From positions 62,001 to 126,000 of the forward strand of contig JAJDCG010000001.1 in the NCBI GenBank assembly GCA_029260965.1: a stretch of 64,000 bases of DNA, given 5' to 3'. The DNA comes from Candidatus Levyibacteriota bacterium. Lineage in GTDB: Bacteria; Patescibacteria; Microgenomatia; Levybacterales; UBA12049. The notes beneath the pieces were generated by a model that was given only the letters and a program-made list of their open reading frames with translations, searched no databases and was not told the DNA's origin. Positions 35,032-42,699 of this stretch are shown in pieces (within the stretch, counting starts at the first letter, position 1; every line of letters starts with the position of its first letter). Position numbers and translations under genes: made by a program.

Positions 35032-35463
35032 ATGGCATACGATTTGATTCCAAATAGATTTTTATCATTTCCGGGAAATTCGTTATCGTCTATTTTTGAT
35101 GACGATGAGTTCTTTAATTCTCCTGTAAGCCAAAATGGTCTTTCTATCTCAGAGGATGAGAAAAAAGTCTATGTAGAAGCTGCAATACCAGGTGTGAATC
35201 CTGATAATGTAGAGGTTACATTTCATGACGGATACCTCTGGATAAGAGGTGAACAAAAAAAAGAGGAAAAAGATAAAAAGAGAAAGTTCTACAGGCAGGC
35301 TGCTACATCTTTCTCATACAGAGTCGCCGTACCAGGTGAGATAGATCAAAATACAGAGCCTGAGGCTCACTACAAGCACGGTGTGATGAAGGTGCAATTT
35401 GCTAAATCTCCCAAAGTTGAGCCCAAAAAAATTAAAGTCAACGTTGAGAAGCAAGATAAATAA
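35032..35463 (+). CDS. Hsp20/alpha-crystallin small heat-shock protein
   Basis: A 143-residue protein; the start is set by the ribosome-binding site. Residues about 40-135 are the alpha-crystallin domain: GLSISEDEKKVYVEAAIPGV (about 37-56), DGYLWIRGE (about 67-75), FSYRVAVPGEID (about 94-105) and VMKVQFAK near the end. It is an ATP-independent chaperone that holds unfolding proteins. It has its own promoter with a CIRCE operator and a strong terminator, so it is a single-gene, heat-inducible unit. Confidence 0.95.
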   Translation: MAYDLIPNRFLSFPGNSLSSIFDDDEFFNSPVSQNGLSISEDEKKVYVEAAIPGVNPDNVEVTFHDGYLWIRGEQKKEEKDKKRKFYRQAATSFSYRVAVPGEIDQNTEPEAHYKHGVMKVQFAKSPKVEPKKIKVNVEKQDK

Positions 35464-35490
35464 TTGGAGTTGACAAGGTGAGTATTTAAC

Positions 35491-35520
35491 AAAGCTCCGC
35501 CTCATGAGGCGGAGCTTTTT
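35491..35520 (+). terminator. Rho-independent terminator of hsp20
   Basis: A GC-rich perfect hairpin (AAGCTCCGCCTC / GAGGCGGAGCTT, loop AT) ending in TTTTT, 28 bases after the stop. Confidence 0.93.
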
Positions 35521-35537
35521 CATGATGTCTAACCCTG

Positions 35538-35546
35538 TGTTATAAT
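35538..35546 (+). promoter_or_regulatory. Extended -10 box of valS
   Basis: TGTTATAAT ends eight bases before ATG 35555. Confidence 0.6.
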
Positions 35547-35554
35547 TAGGCTCA

Positions 35555-37741
35555 ATGGACAAGGCATACGATCATAAGAAGTTTGAGGATGATTTATATA
35601 ATTTTTGGGAGAAAAATGGTTATTTCAAGCCTGAGATAAATCCTGACGGAAAACCATATTCTATTGTTCTCCCTCCTCCAAATGTAACAGGTACGCTTCA
35701 TATCGGTCATGCATTTGAAGGAACGCTTCAGGATATTGCTATTAGATATCATCGCATGCGTGGAGATAAGACCGTTTGGATTCCGGGTACAGATCATGCA
35801 GCAATTGCGACTCAGTCAAAATTTGAAAAAGAGCTATATAAAAAGCATAAAAAATCAAGGCATGATTTTCCCCGCGAGAAATTCTTTGAGATGGTTAATG
35901 AGTTTGCAGTTTCCAATCAGGATAGAATCTTGGGACAGCTTCATAAAATAGGCTTCTCACTTGACTGGGAGAGGCTTTCTTTTACTTTAGATGAAAAGCG
36001 TGAGCTTGCAGTGCGGACTGCTTTTGAGAAGATGTACAAGGCAGGACTTATTTATAGGGGCGATCGGATAGTTAATTGGGATCCGAAAAGTCAGACAACT
36101 GTTGCGGATGATGAGATAGAGCATGTTAGTCAAAAAGATCCATTTTATTATTTCAAATATGGTCCTTTTATAATTGGAACAGTCAGACCTGAGACAAAAT
36201 TTGGCGATAAATATGTGGTCATGCACCCGAGGGACAAGAGATACAAGGATTATAAACATGGACAAAAAATTGACCTTGAATGGATAAACGGGCCAATGAC
36301 AGCAACTGTTATTAAGGACGTGGCTGCGGATATGGATAAAGGATCTGGTGTTATGACGATCACCCCTGCGCACTCTGCAATTGATTTTGAAATAGCTCAA
36401 AGACATGGACTTGATATTGAAAAAGTGATTGATGATAGGGGCATACTTCTTCCAATTGCAGGGGAATTTGAGGGGCAACATATTAAAAAAGCGAGAGCAT
36501 TGATAGTTGAGAAACTGAGAAAAAAAGGTCTTGTAGATAGGATAGATGAAAATTATGAGCATAATGTTTCGACAAATTATCGAGGCAACGGTATGATCGA
36601 GCCTCAGATTAAAAGACAATGGTTTGTTGCTGTTAATAAAGAATTCCGCATTGAAAATTCGAAAATTCCAGGTATCAAATCAGGTTCAGAGGTTACACTT
36701 AAGCAAATTATGAAAAAGTCAGTTGAGGCAGGAGGCGTAAAAATCAAGCCTTTAAGGTTTGAAAAAATCTATTATCACTGGATTGATAATCTCAGAGATT
36801 GGTGTATTTCAAGACAAATTATATATGGACACCAAATTCCTGTTTGGTACAGAAATGATGATATGTACGTTGGGCTTAAGGCACCCGAGGGAGATGGATG
36901 GAAACAGGATACAGACACCCTTGATACTTGGTTTTCCAGTGGTCTTTGGACTTTCTCAACTCTTGGTTGGCCTGAAAAAACACCAGATCTTAAAACATTT
37001 CATCCAAACTCCAATATGATGCCAGGATATGAGATTCTTTTTTTCTGGGTTGCTCGCATGATTTTAATGAGCGGATTTTTATTGGGCGAGGTTCCTTTTA
37101 GTCGAGTTTATTTACATGGCATTGTCCGTGACAAACAGGGAAGAAAGTTTAGTAAATCTTTAAACAATGGCATTGATCCTTTGGAGATGGTTGATAAATA
37201 CGGAACCGACGCGCTTAGAATTGCCCTTATTTTTGGTGCGGGAATTGGAAATGACGTGATGTTTGATGAGCAAAAAGTGAAGGGCATGAAGCATTTTGCC
37301 AATAAACTTTGGAATATAGCGCGGTTTATTGAAGTGAATAAGCAAAAAGCAAAAAGCAGTATGCAAAAAGCAAAAAAAATTGAGGATTTAGAAAAGATTG
37401 CAGACAATAAAATTGATAAAGAGTGGGTGAAAAAAACAGTAAATTTGATAGAAGAAGTCACAAAAAGTTTGGATAATTATAAATTTAATTTAGCTGCAGA
37501 AAGGCTTTATGAATTTATATGGCATGAGTTTGCGGATGTTTATATAGAAGATGTTAAAAGTAGAATTGATGAAAACTCATTCTCTGTTCTCTGTTCTCTG
37601 TTTTCTGTTCAGCTAAAACTCCTTCATCCCTTCATGCCTTTTGTAACTGAGGCTATTTATCAGGAATTTCGAAAAAACGGGATCTTGACTGAGGGGAAAG
37701 AATCGATAATGATTGAGAAATACCCTATGCTGAAATTCTAA
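35555..37741 (+). CDS. valS: Valyl-tRNA synthetase (short form)
   Basis: The 728-residue protein joins valine to tRNA-Val. PPPNVTGTLHIGHAF (about 40-54) holds the class I HIGH motif; KFSKS (about 530-534) is the KMSKS variant; WIPGTDHAAIATQ (about 75-87) and the editing domain (about 180-320, TVRPETKFGDKYVVMHP) are present. HFANKLWNIARF marks the anticodon-binding domain. Typical ValS is about 880 residues with a C-terminal coiled-coil tRNA arm, which is absent here. Two stretches (about residues 597-608 and 676-686) are encoded by 7-nt periodic repeats, and a third repeat overlaps the stop codon. Confidence 0.95.
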   Translation: MDKAYDHKKFEDDLYNFWEKNGYFKPEINPDGKPYSIVLPPPNVTGTLHIGHAFEGTLQDIAIRYHRMRGDKTVWIPGTDHAAIATQSKFEKELYKKHKKSRHDFPREKFFEMVNEFAVSNQDRILGQLHKIGFSLDWERLSFTLDEKRELAVRTAFEKMYKAGLIYRGDRIVNWDPKSQTTVADDEIEHVSQKDPFYYFKYGPFIIGTVRPETKFGDKYVVMHPRDKRYKDYKHGQKIDLEWINGPMTATVIKDVAADMDKGSGVMTITPAHSAIDFEIAQRHGLDIEKVIDDRGILLPIAGEFEGQHIKKARALIVEKLRKKGLVDRIDENYEHNVSTNYRGNGMIEPQIKRQWFVAVNKEFRIENSKIPGIKSGSEVTLKQIMKKSVEAGGVKIKPLRFEKIYYHWIDNLRDWCISRQIIYGHQIPVWYRNDDMYVGLKAPEGDGWKQDTDTLDTWFSSGLWTFSTLGWPEKTPDLKTFHPNSNMMPGYEILFFWVARMILMSGFLLGEVPFSRVYLHGIVRDKQGRKFSKSLNNGIDPLEMVDKYGTDALRIALIFGAGIGNDVMFDEQKVKGMKHFANKLWNIARFIEVNKQKAKSSMQKAKKIEDLEKIADNKIDKEWVKKTVNLIEEVTKSLDNYKFNLAAERLYEFIWHEFADVYIEDVKSRIDENSFSVLCSLFSVQLKLLHPFMPFVTEAIYQEFRKNGILTEGKESIMIEKYPMLKF
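37342..37376. repeat. Heptameric repeat in valS (GCAAAAA x5)
   Basis: Five 7-base units, GCAAAAA in four and GCAGTAT in the third, inside the coding region. Confidence 0.85.
37580..37610. repeat. Heptameric repeat in valS (TTCTCTG x4)
   Basis: TTCTCTG three times, TTTTCTG once, then TTC: four 7-base units and a partial one inside the coding region. Confidence 0.85.
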
Positions 37742-37764
37742 TATCTAATTTCTAATATCTAAAA
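37737..37764. repeat. Heptameric repeat over the valS stop codon
   Basis: TCTAATA, TCTAATT, TCTAATA, TCTAAAA: four 7-base units; the valS stop TAA lies in the first. Confidence 0.85.
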
Positions 37765-37843
37765 AACATTAAAATTATTGTTTCGAAAATAGATACTCAA
37801 TACAAGTTGTTATTTTTACCAATTTGAATTATATTAGTAGGCA

Positions 37844-38221
37844 ATGGGCAAGGATTCTCAAAAAAAAGTTTTTTCCCCGAATATATCCCGATTTATTACC
37901 GAAGAAGGTAAAAATCTAGCCTTTAGTATGGTTGCAACTATGCTTGTTATAGGCATTTTTGTACAGGGATTGTCTCTGACCCACAATCTAAGTAAGCAAG
38001 AAGATGCAAGCAATAGGCAGAAAGAAATAAGTGCAGAGCTGGATTTTTGGAAGGAATTTATCGGCAAAAACGGTGATTATAGGGATGTTTATTACCGTAT
38101 GGCTGAACTGGAATATAAGCTTGGAAATATAAATGAGGCAAGGTTGAATCTAGCAAAAGTAGAGGAGCTTGACCCAAATTTCAAAGATGCAGATGTTTTA
38201 GGAGTCAAGATAGAAGAGTAA
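37844..38221 (+). CDS. Small TPR-like membrane protein
   Basis: A 125-residue protein with one membrane segment (about residues 27-46) and a C-terminal pair of helices in TPR-like spacing (YYRMAELEYKLGNINEARLNLAKVEELDPNF begins at about 83). It probably has its TPR part outside or inside the membrane as a protein-binding module; the partner is unknown. It converges on rplY, and the two share a bidirectional terminator. Confidence 0.75.
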   Translation: MGKDSQKKVFSPNISRFITEEGKNLAFSMVATMLVIGIFVQGLSLTHNLSKQEDASNRQKEISAELDFWKEFIGKNGDYRDVYYRMAELEYKLGNINEARLNLAKVEELDPNFKDADVLGVKIEE

Positions 38222-38237
38222 TAGTTATTCTTCTTTT
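38212..38237. terminator. Bidirectional terminator between convergent genes
   Basis: AGAAGAGTAA and TTATTCTTCT pair (one G-T) around the loop TAG, followed by T-run on the plus strand and A-rich start on the other. It overlaps both stop codons. Confidence 0.65.
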
Positions 38238-38932
38238 TTGTTTTCTTCTTTATCTCCGCTTTCAGCTGGTTTTTCGCCTTCAGGTTTTACCTCTCCATCC
38301 TTGGCCTCGCCTTCCTTACCTTCGCCTTCTTCACCTTCTGCACCTTCTGCGGGTTCTGGTTCTGGCTCTGGTTCAGGTGCGACAAGTTCTGCTATTTTCA
38401 CAACTGTCTGGTCAGGAGCTGTGAGTATTTCTACTCCTTCTGGAGCCTTTAAGTCACCGACTAGTATATGGGCATCAAGCTCAGCTAAATGCTCCACGCT
38501 TACTTCAATGTTTTCGGGGAGTTTGTCGGGTAAAGCTTCAACCTCAACTTCAGATAGTGGTTGAAGAAGAAGGCCGACTTTTTCTGCAACAGCTTTAGCC
38601 TCGCCTACAATTGCAAGCGGAACTGTGGTTTTTACTTTTTCTTTGAGGTTTACCTGGTAAAAGTCAGCATGAAGAGGTGTGTGTGTCTCAAAATCCATTT
38701 GAAGGTTTTTGACCAGAACAGGATGAGTTTTACCGTCAAATTCAAGATCAATAAGTCCTGAATCTCCTGCTTCTTTATGAACGTTTTCAAAGTCAGCAAG
38801 CTTTACTTGTAGTGCGGTAGACTCAAGACCTTTTCCGTAAACATTGCCTGGGAGAATGCCCTCACGTCTGAGATTTTTTACTTTTTTTCCAAGAATAGTC
38901 CTTTTTTCAGCAGTGAGCTTTGGGTGTTTCAT
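38225..38932 (-). CDS. rplY: 50S ribosomal protein L25/Ctc (bL25) with acidic tail
   Basis: A 235-residue bL25 of the long Ctc type. The N-terminal domain binds 5S rRNA: REGILPGNVYGKG (about 19-31) and VKNLQMDFETHTPLHADFYQVN (about 74-95). The TL5-like C-terminal beta domain follows (about 97-180). The last ~50 residues are almost only Glu, Pro, Gly, Lys and Ala, an extreme acidic tail. The gene is convergent with the TPR-like gene and divergent from ruvC. Confidence 0.92.
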   Translation of the reverse strand: MKHPKLTAEKRTILGKKVKNLRREGILPGNVYGKGLESTALQVKLADFENVHKEAGDSGLIDLEFDGKTHPVLVKNLQMDFETHTPLHADFYQVNLKEKVKTTVPLAIVGEAKAVAEKVGLLLQPLSEVEVEALPDKLPENIEVSVEHLAELDAHILVGDLKAPEGVEILTAPDQTVVKIAELVAPEPEPEPEPAEGAEGEEGEGKEGEAKDGEVKPEGEKPAESGDKEENKKEE

Positions 38933-38992
38933 GTATTTATGTATTTTACCTTAAATTTTCTGCTAAAACAAGCAATTAGTCTTTTGTCTTTG

Positions 38993-38998
38993 TATAAT
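38993..38998 (+). promoter_or_regulatory. -10 box of ruvC
   Basis: A perfect TATAAT ends six bases before ATG 39005. Confidence 0.5.
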
Positions 38999-39004
38999 GT
39001 AGAT

Positions 39005-39520
39005 ATGCGGATACTTGGAATAGATCCTGGGATTGGGAGATGTGGATGGGGAATCATAGAAGCAAAAGGCAACAAGCAAATAGCAATAAGCTATGGTTGT
39101 ATTGAGACTGATAAAGACTTGCCACTTGATACAAGGCTTGAACAACTTTTTGATCAGGTTACAAAAATTATAAAGACTGAAAAGCCAGAGAGCTTTGCAA
39201 TAGAGGATCTTTTTTTTAATACCAATGCCAAGACAGCAATGGTGGTTGGACAGGCACGGGGTGTAATTCTCTTGGCAGCGGTTAAGGCTAAGCTTCCGAT
39301 CGGGATTTATACACCGCTGCAGGTTAAGATGGCGGTCACAGGTTATGGCAGGGCAGATAAGAATCAAATGGGTCAGATGATAAAAGTTTTATTAAAACTT
39401 GATAAAATCCCAAAACTTGATGATACAGCAGACGCCTTGGCAGTTGCCATAACACATGCATTTTCAAATAAATTCGAAGCACAAAATAAGAAATCCGAAA
39501 CGATGTCAAAATACAAATAA
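39005..39520 (+). CDS. ruvC: Holliday junction resolvase RuvC
   Basis: ATG 39005 (MRILGIDPGIGRCGWG) is chosen because the first catalytic Asp motif GIDPG must lie at the N-terminus. The 171-residue product has the catalytic acidic residues in GIDPG, AIEDLFFNTNAKTAM (about 62-76) and the C-terminal DDTADALAVAI (about 140-150). It nicks Holliday junctions symmetrically. Residues about 20-29 (AKGNKQIAIS) are encoded by 7-base repeats of the GCAAAAG type and the last ~20 residues by another repeat, so repeats shape both ends of this protein. Confidence 0.94.
   Translation: MRILGIDPGIGRCGWGIIEAKGNKQIAISYGCIETDKDLPLDTRLEQLFDQVTKIIKTEKPESFAIEDLFFNTNAKTAMVVGQARGVILLAAVKAKLPIGIYTPLQVKMAVTGYGRADKNQMGQMIKVLLKLDKIPKLDDTADALAVAITHAFSNKFEAQNKKSETMSKYK
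39062..39089. repeat. Heptameric repeat in ruvC (GCAAnnn x4)
   Basis: GCAAAAG, GCAACAA, GCAAATA, GCAATAA: four 7-base units in frame-shifting register inside the coding region. Confidence 0.75.
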
Positions 39521-39530
39521 TCAAATACAA
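39470..39530 (+). repeat. CGAAAYC-type heptameric repeat, copy A
   Basis: AAATT followed by CGAAGCA, CAAAATA, AGAAATC, CGAAACG and degenerate units. It encodes the RuvC C-terminus and runs past the stop. It matches copy B (40575-40620, inverted) at about 28 of 32 positions. Confidence 0.85.
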
Positions 39531-39540
39531 AAAAAGAACA

Positions 39541-39557
39541 TTCGGATTTCGAATTTT
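39541..39557 (-). repeat. Short inverted CGAAATC repeat before ruvA
   Basis: On the minus strand AATTCGAAATCCGAA; it can pair with copy A (GAAATCCGAA at 39490-39499). Confidence 0.65.
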
Positions 39558-39560
39558 TAG

Positions 39561-39569
39561 TGCTATAAT
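39561..39569 (+). promoter_or_regulatory. Extended -10 box of ruvA
   Basis: TGCTATAAT ends nine bases before ATG 39579, directly after the inverted repeat. Confidence 0.6.
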
Positions 39570-39578
39570 CTCAGTAAT

Positions 39579-40151
39579 ATGATTGGTGCTTTAAAAGGAG
39601 TTGTTGAACTGAGACAAGATCCGACAATTATAATTGATGTGAATGGTGTTGGTTACCGCGTGCTTGTTCCTCTTAGTGTTTCCTCAAAACTAGATGGTTT
39701 AGGTTCTAAAATCAAGCTCTTTACCTACACACATGTCAGGGAAGATGCATTGGAGCTTTATGGCTTTGCTGAGTCAGAAGATTTGAGAGTCTTTGAATAT
39801 CTGATAAGTGTCAATGGTGTTGGTTGTCGGACTGCTTTGAATGTTTTTTCAGTGGGGACACGTATGGATATCATGAAGGCAATTACCTCAAATGATGTTA
39901 ATTTTTTTACATCAGTCCCCAGACTTGGCAAGAAAAACGCGCAGAAAATAATAATTGAGCTGAAGAATAAAATAGGTGGAGAGGACATAGATCTTTCAGC
40001 AGATTCGGGAGATAATGATGAAGTGATCGGAGCACTTAGATCATTTGGTTATTCAACCAAAGAGGCACAAAGCGCAATTAGTTTATTAAAAGGTGAAGGA
40101 GCAACTGTTGAGGAAAAAATACGACTTGCCCTGAAATATTTAGGAAAATAA
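39579..40151 (+). CDS. ruvA: Holliday junction branch migration protein RuvA
   Basis: A 190-residue RuvA. MIGALKGVVE starts the OB-fold domain; VNGVGYRVLVPLS (about 24-36) and EDALELYGFAESEDLRVF (about 55-72) are conserved. The two helix-hairpin-helix motifs ISVNGVGCRTALNV (about 77-90) and VPRLGKKNAQKIIIEL (about 112-127) bind the junction. The C-terminal domain (about 146-190) contacts RuvB. It forms a tetramer on the junction. Confidence 0.95.
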   Translation: MIGALKGVVELRQDPTIIIDVNGVGYRVLVPLSVSSKLDGLGSKIKLFTYTHVREDALELYGFAESEDLRVFEYLISVNGVGCRTALNVFSVGTRMDIMKAITSNDVNFFTSVPRLGKKNAQKIIIELKNKIGGEDIDLSADSGDNDEVIGALRSFGYSTKEAQSAISLLKGEGATVEEKIRLALKYLGK

Positions 40152-40154
40152 ACT

Positions 40155-40189
40155 CGAAAACCGAATATCGAAACTAGAAACAATATCAA
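40155..40189 (+). repeat. CGAAAYC-type heptameric repeat, copy D
   Basis: CGAAAAC, CGAATAT, CGAAACT, AGAAACA, ATATCAA: five 7-base units ending exactly at the ATG of the four-helix-bundle gene. Confidence 0.8.
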
Positions 40190-40555
40190 ATGAGAGAAAT
40201 AAGAAATTCAAAACTCTATGATTTAGAAGATAGGACATTACAGTTTGCAAAAGACAATAGATCGTTTGTCAAACAATTACCAAAAACGATCGGTAATATT
40301 GAAGATGGAAAACAACTTGTGAGATCATCAGGTTCAGTTGGCGCAAATTATATTGAAGCAAACGAATCATTTAGTAAAAAAGATTTTGTATTAAGGACTA
40401 AGATTTGCCGTAAAGAGGCAAAAGAAAGTAGGTATTGGTTAAATTTGGTAGATACAAGTGGTGATACCAAGCTTGAGAAAGAGTGGAAACGCTTAATCCA
40501 GGAAGCAACAGAGCTGATGAACATTTTTGGTTCAATTATAAGAAAGTCTGAATAG
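40190..40555 (+). CDS. Four-helix-bundle protein (S23/IVS family)
   Basis: A 121-residue protein of the S23/IVS-type four-helix-bundle family: YDLEDRTLQFAKDNRSFVKQL (about 10-30), QLVRSSGSVGANYIEANES (about 43-61), FVLRTKICRKEAKESRYWLNLV (about 66-87) and a last long helix. Relatives were first seen in intervening sequences of 23S rRNA genes and are common as lone genes in CPR. It separates ruvA from ruvB and is bracketed by heptameric repeats (copy D right before the start, inverted copy B after the end), which suggests that it arrived as a unit. Its function is unknown. Confidence 0.88.
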   Translation: MREIRNSKLYDLEDRTLQFAKDNRSFVKQLPKTIGNIEDGKQLVRSSGSVGANYIEANESFSKKDFVLRTKICRKEAKESRYWLNLVDTSGDTKLEKEWKRLIQEATELMNIFGSIIRKSE

Positions 40556-40574
40556 TTTATAATTTTGATAATTT

Positions 40575-40620
40575 AAGTTTTGTATTTGTTTCGGATTTCG
40601 GGTTTCGTGCTTCGAATTTA
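40575..40620 (-). repeat. CGAAAYC-type heptameric repeat, copy B (inverted)
   Basis: On the minus strand AAATT, then CGAAGCA, CGAAACC, CGAAATC, CGAAACA, AATACAA. It lies just after the four-helix-bundle gene and immediately before ruvB. Confidence 0.85.
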
Positions 40621-40625
40621 AAGTT

Positions 40626-41666
40626 ATGGATAAGTCTAAAACAAAAGTAAAAGAAGTAAAGGAGGTAACACTTGAAGAGGAAAAACTATTCGTATCCCTC
40701 AGGGCTTCTTCCTGGGAGGATTTTCATGGTCAGCAGAACATAAAGGCATCGCTTCAGATTGCGATAGAAGCAGCAACCAAAAGAGGTGAGGCAATTGAGC
40801 ATATCCTTTTGTATGGACCGCCTGGGCTTGGAAAAACCACGCTTTCTCATATCGTGGCACGGAAAATGAAAGCCAATATCAGGGTCACCTCAGGTCCAGC
40901 GCTTGAGCGCTCTGGTGATCTGGCATCAATTCTGACCAATCTTGAAAAGGGTGACATTTTATTTATTGATGAGATTCACAGGCTCAACCCAACAGTTGAA
41001 GAGACACTTTATCCTGCAATGGAGGATTTCGCGCTTGATATTGTGCTTGGCAAGGGACCTTCGGCGCGTACTGTCAGGCTTGATCTTCCACAGTTTACGA
41101 TAATTGGCGCCACAACTCGCGCAGGACTTCTCTCAGCGCCCCTGAGGGACAGATTTGGAGTAACGCATAGACTCAATTTTTATGAAGCAGAGGAACTTGG
41201 AAAAATCATTCAGGAAGCAGCGGGGAAGCTAAAGGTAAAAATAGATACAGACAGTATAATAGAAATTGCCAAAAGAGCGCGCGGTACACCACGTATTGCT
41301 CTCAAGGTTCTCAAAAGAGTTAGGGATTATGCTCAAGTCAAAGGCGGAGGTCATATTGATTTTGCATCAGCCAAGAAAGCTCTTTCTATGCTTGAGGTTG
41401 ATGAGAAGGGGCTTGATCCTCTAGATATTAAATTTCTTCGTGCAATTATTGATAAGCATCATGGAGGTCCTGTTGGGATTGAAACAATTGCATCAACCAT
41501 TTCTGAAGATAGTGGCACGCTTGAGGACTTGGTGGAGCCATATCTCATGCAGCTTGGATTTATCAAACGTACATCTCGTGGTCGTGTGGCGACCAAGGCA
41601 GCCTACGAGCACTTGGGATTAACACACCCTGAAGACAAAAGCGGCAAACAGGAAAAGTTGTTATAA
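40626..41666 (+). CDS. ruvB: Holliday junction branch migration helicase RuvB
   Basis: A 346-residue RuvB. Walker A GPPGLGKTTLSH (about 65-76), Walker B ILFIDEIHRLN (about 114-124), the sensor IGATTRAGLLSAPLRDRFG (about 161-179) and the C-terminal winged helix (LQLGFIKRTSRGRVAT starts near 306) are all present. It is a hexameric AAA+ motor that drives branch migration with RuvA. It is separated from ruvA by the four-helix-bundle gene and its repeats. Confidence 0.96.
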   Translation: MDKSKTKVKEVKEVTLEEEKLFVSLRASSWEDFHGQQNIKASLQIAIEAATKRGEAIEHILLYGPPGLGKTTLSHIVARKMKANIRVTSGPALERSGDLASILTNLEKGDILFIDEIHRLNPTVEETLYPAMEDFALDIVLGKGPSARTVRLDLPQFTIIGATTRAGLLSAPLRDRFGVTHRLNFYEAEELGKIIQEAAGKLKVKIDTDSIIEIAKRARGTPRIALKVLKRVRDYAQVKGGGHIDFASAKKALSMLEVDEKGLDPLDIKFLRAIIDKHHGGPVGIETIASTISEDSGTLEDLVEPYLMQLGFIKRTSRGRVATKAAYEHLGLTHPEDKSGKQEKLL

Positions 41667-41690
41667 AAAAGTTGATTGTAGCCAAAAAGC

Positions 41691-42440
41691 TTACCAGCAA
41701 AAGACCCAGAGGAAACAAGATTTTTGAGGAGCACTGGGCGGGTTTGTGATCGTTTTTTCTTGAGGAGTATTGGTTGGTTTTACTAGTTGTTTATTTCCTT
41801 CAACAGGCTTAGCAATGTTTTTAACAGTGTTTTTTATGTAGTTAAAGCTGATGGCAAGATAGCCAATACTTGCCTGACTCTTGGGATAATACTTGTTTAC
41901 TGTTTTTGTGTTATTCGCACCAGTTTTAATCGTCAAATTATTACTCCAAGGACCTGTCTTGCAGTCATTTGCAGCTCTCACTTTAAATGTATAGATTGTA
42001 TTGGGCTTAAGAAGGTAAATGTCATATTCTAAGGCTCCAGTGCTTTGGCTTAGGGAAAATTCTGCACCATAGCCTTCGCTATTTTTTCCATCACCAAATG
42101 AAACATAATATCCTGTATATGGGTGTTGGGAAGGTGTGAAAAAAAGCTTGGCAGTAGTTCTGGTTGTGTCTATTTGAAAAAGATCTGGTGGAGATGTTGG
42201 AGCTTGTTTTGTGCAAACACTGCTTCCGTCACCTGATGAGCCGGAGTTGGATGATCCAGAATTTGATGAGGATATAGGAGTTGGTGTCGGGCATTGATGA
42301 TTGTATGAACCTCCTCCATAGGAGCAACCACCATATGTGGAAGCATTCACTTGTTCACTAGTATAAAAAAAACCAAGTAGAAAAAAGACGATAATAAAAA
42401 GAAGGTGAATTAAGCTTTTCAGCTTTATGGTTAGTAACAT
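41691..42440 (-). CDS. Secreted fibronectin type III-like protein
   Basis: A 249-residue protein with a signal peptide (about residues 8-33). A Gly/Tyr/Cys stretch (STYGGCSYGGGSYN) and a Ser/Gly/Asn-rich linker (about 53-72) are followed by an FN3-like domain (about 82-175; PNTIYTFKVRAANDC is typical). The rest is a low-complexity Asn/Pro/Lys region that ends with the odd CFLWVFCW. It is probably a surface protein; the hydrophobic Cys-containing end may anchor it or form a disulfide. The gene is divergent from tatA. Confidence 0.72.
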   Translation of the reverse strand: MLLTIKLKSLIHLLFIIVFFLLGFFYTSEQVNASTYGGCSYGGGSYNHQCPTPTPISSSNSGSSNSGSSGDGSSVCTKQAPTSPPDLFQIDTTRTTAKLFFTPSQHPYTGYYVSFGDGKNSEGYGAEFSLSQSTGALEYDIYLLKPNTIYTFKVRAANDCKTGPWSNNLTIKTGANNTKTVNKYYPKSQASIGYLAISFNYIKNTVKNIAKPVEGNKQLVKPTNTPQEKTITNPPSAPQKSCFLWVFCW

Positions 42441-42500
42441 TTTAGCTCTTGATTTTCAGTATATATGCATATATAGTTGATATCAACAGGGGAAATAATT

Positions 42501-42677
42501 ATGTTTGGTATAGGCGTTCAAGAATTAGTAATAATACTCGTAATCGTACTTTTGCTTTTTGGTGGAAAAAAACTTCCCGAATTGTCAAAGGCTGTTGGTG
42601 AGGCAATACGAGACATAAGAAAAGGCTTTACAGACGATAGTCATAAAGACAATAAAAAAGAAGAGAAAAAGTCTTGA
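42501..42677 (+). CDS. tatA: Twin-arginine translocase subunit TatA/E
   Basis: ATG 42501 (MFGIGVQELV) follows AGGGGA by a short gap. The 58-residue product has the TatA order: one membrane helix (about 7-22), the hinge LLLFGGKKLPELSKAVGEAI (about 17-36) with the FG-x-KLPEL motif, and a charged amphipathic end. TatA forms the pore for folded proteins. It is followed by tatC. Confidence 0.92.
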   Translation: MFGIGVQELVIILVIVLLLFGGKKLPELSKAVGEAIRDIRKGFTDDSHKDNKKEEKKS

Positions 42678-42699
42678 CGCGCAATACCTGCACCAATTA

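Noticed and set aside
35470..35490. Second TTGACA after hsp20 as a promoter
   Set aside because: No -10 at a suitable distance before the strong terminator.
38238..38564. Ser/Pro/Gly-rich frame opposite rplY
   Set aside because: It is the complement of the Glu/Pro-rich L25 tail; low complexity explains the open frame.
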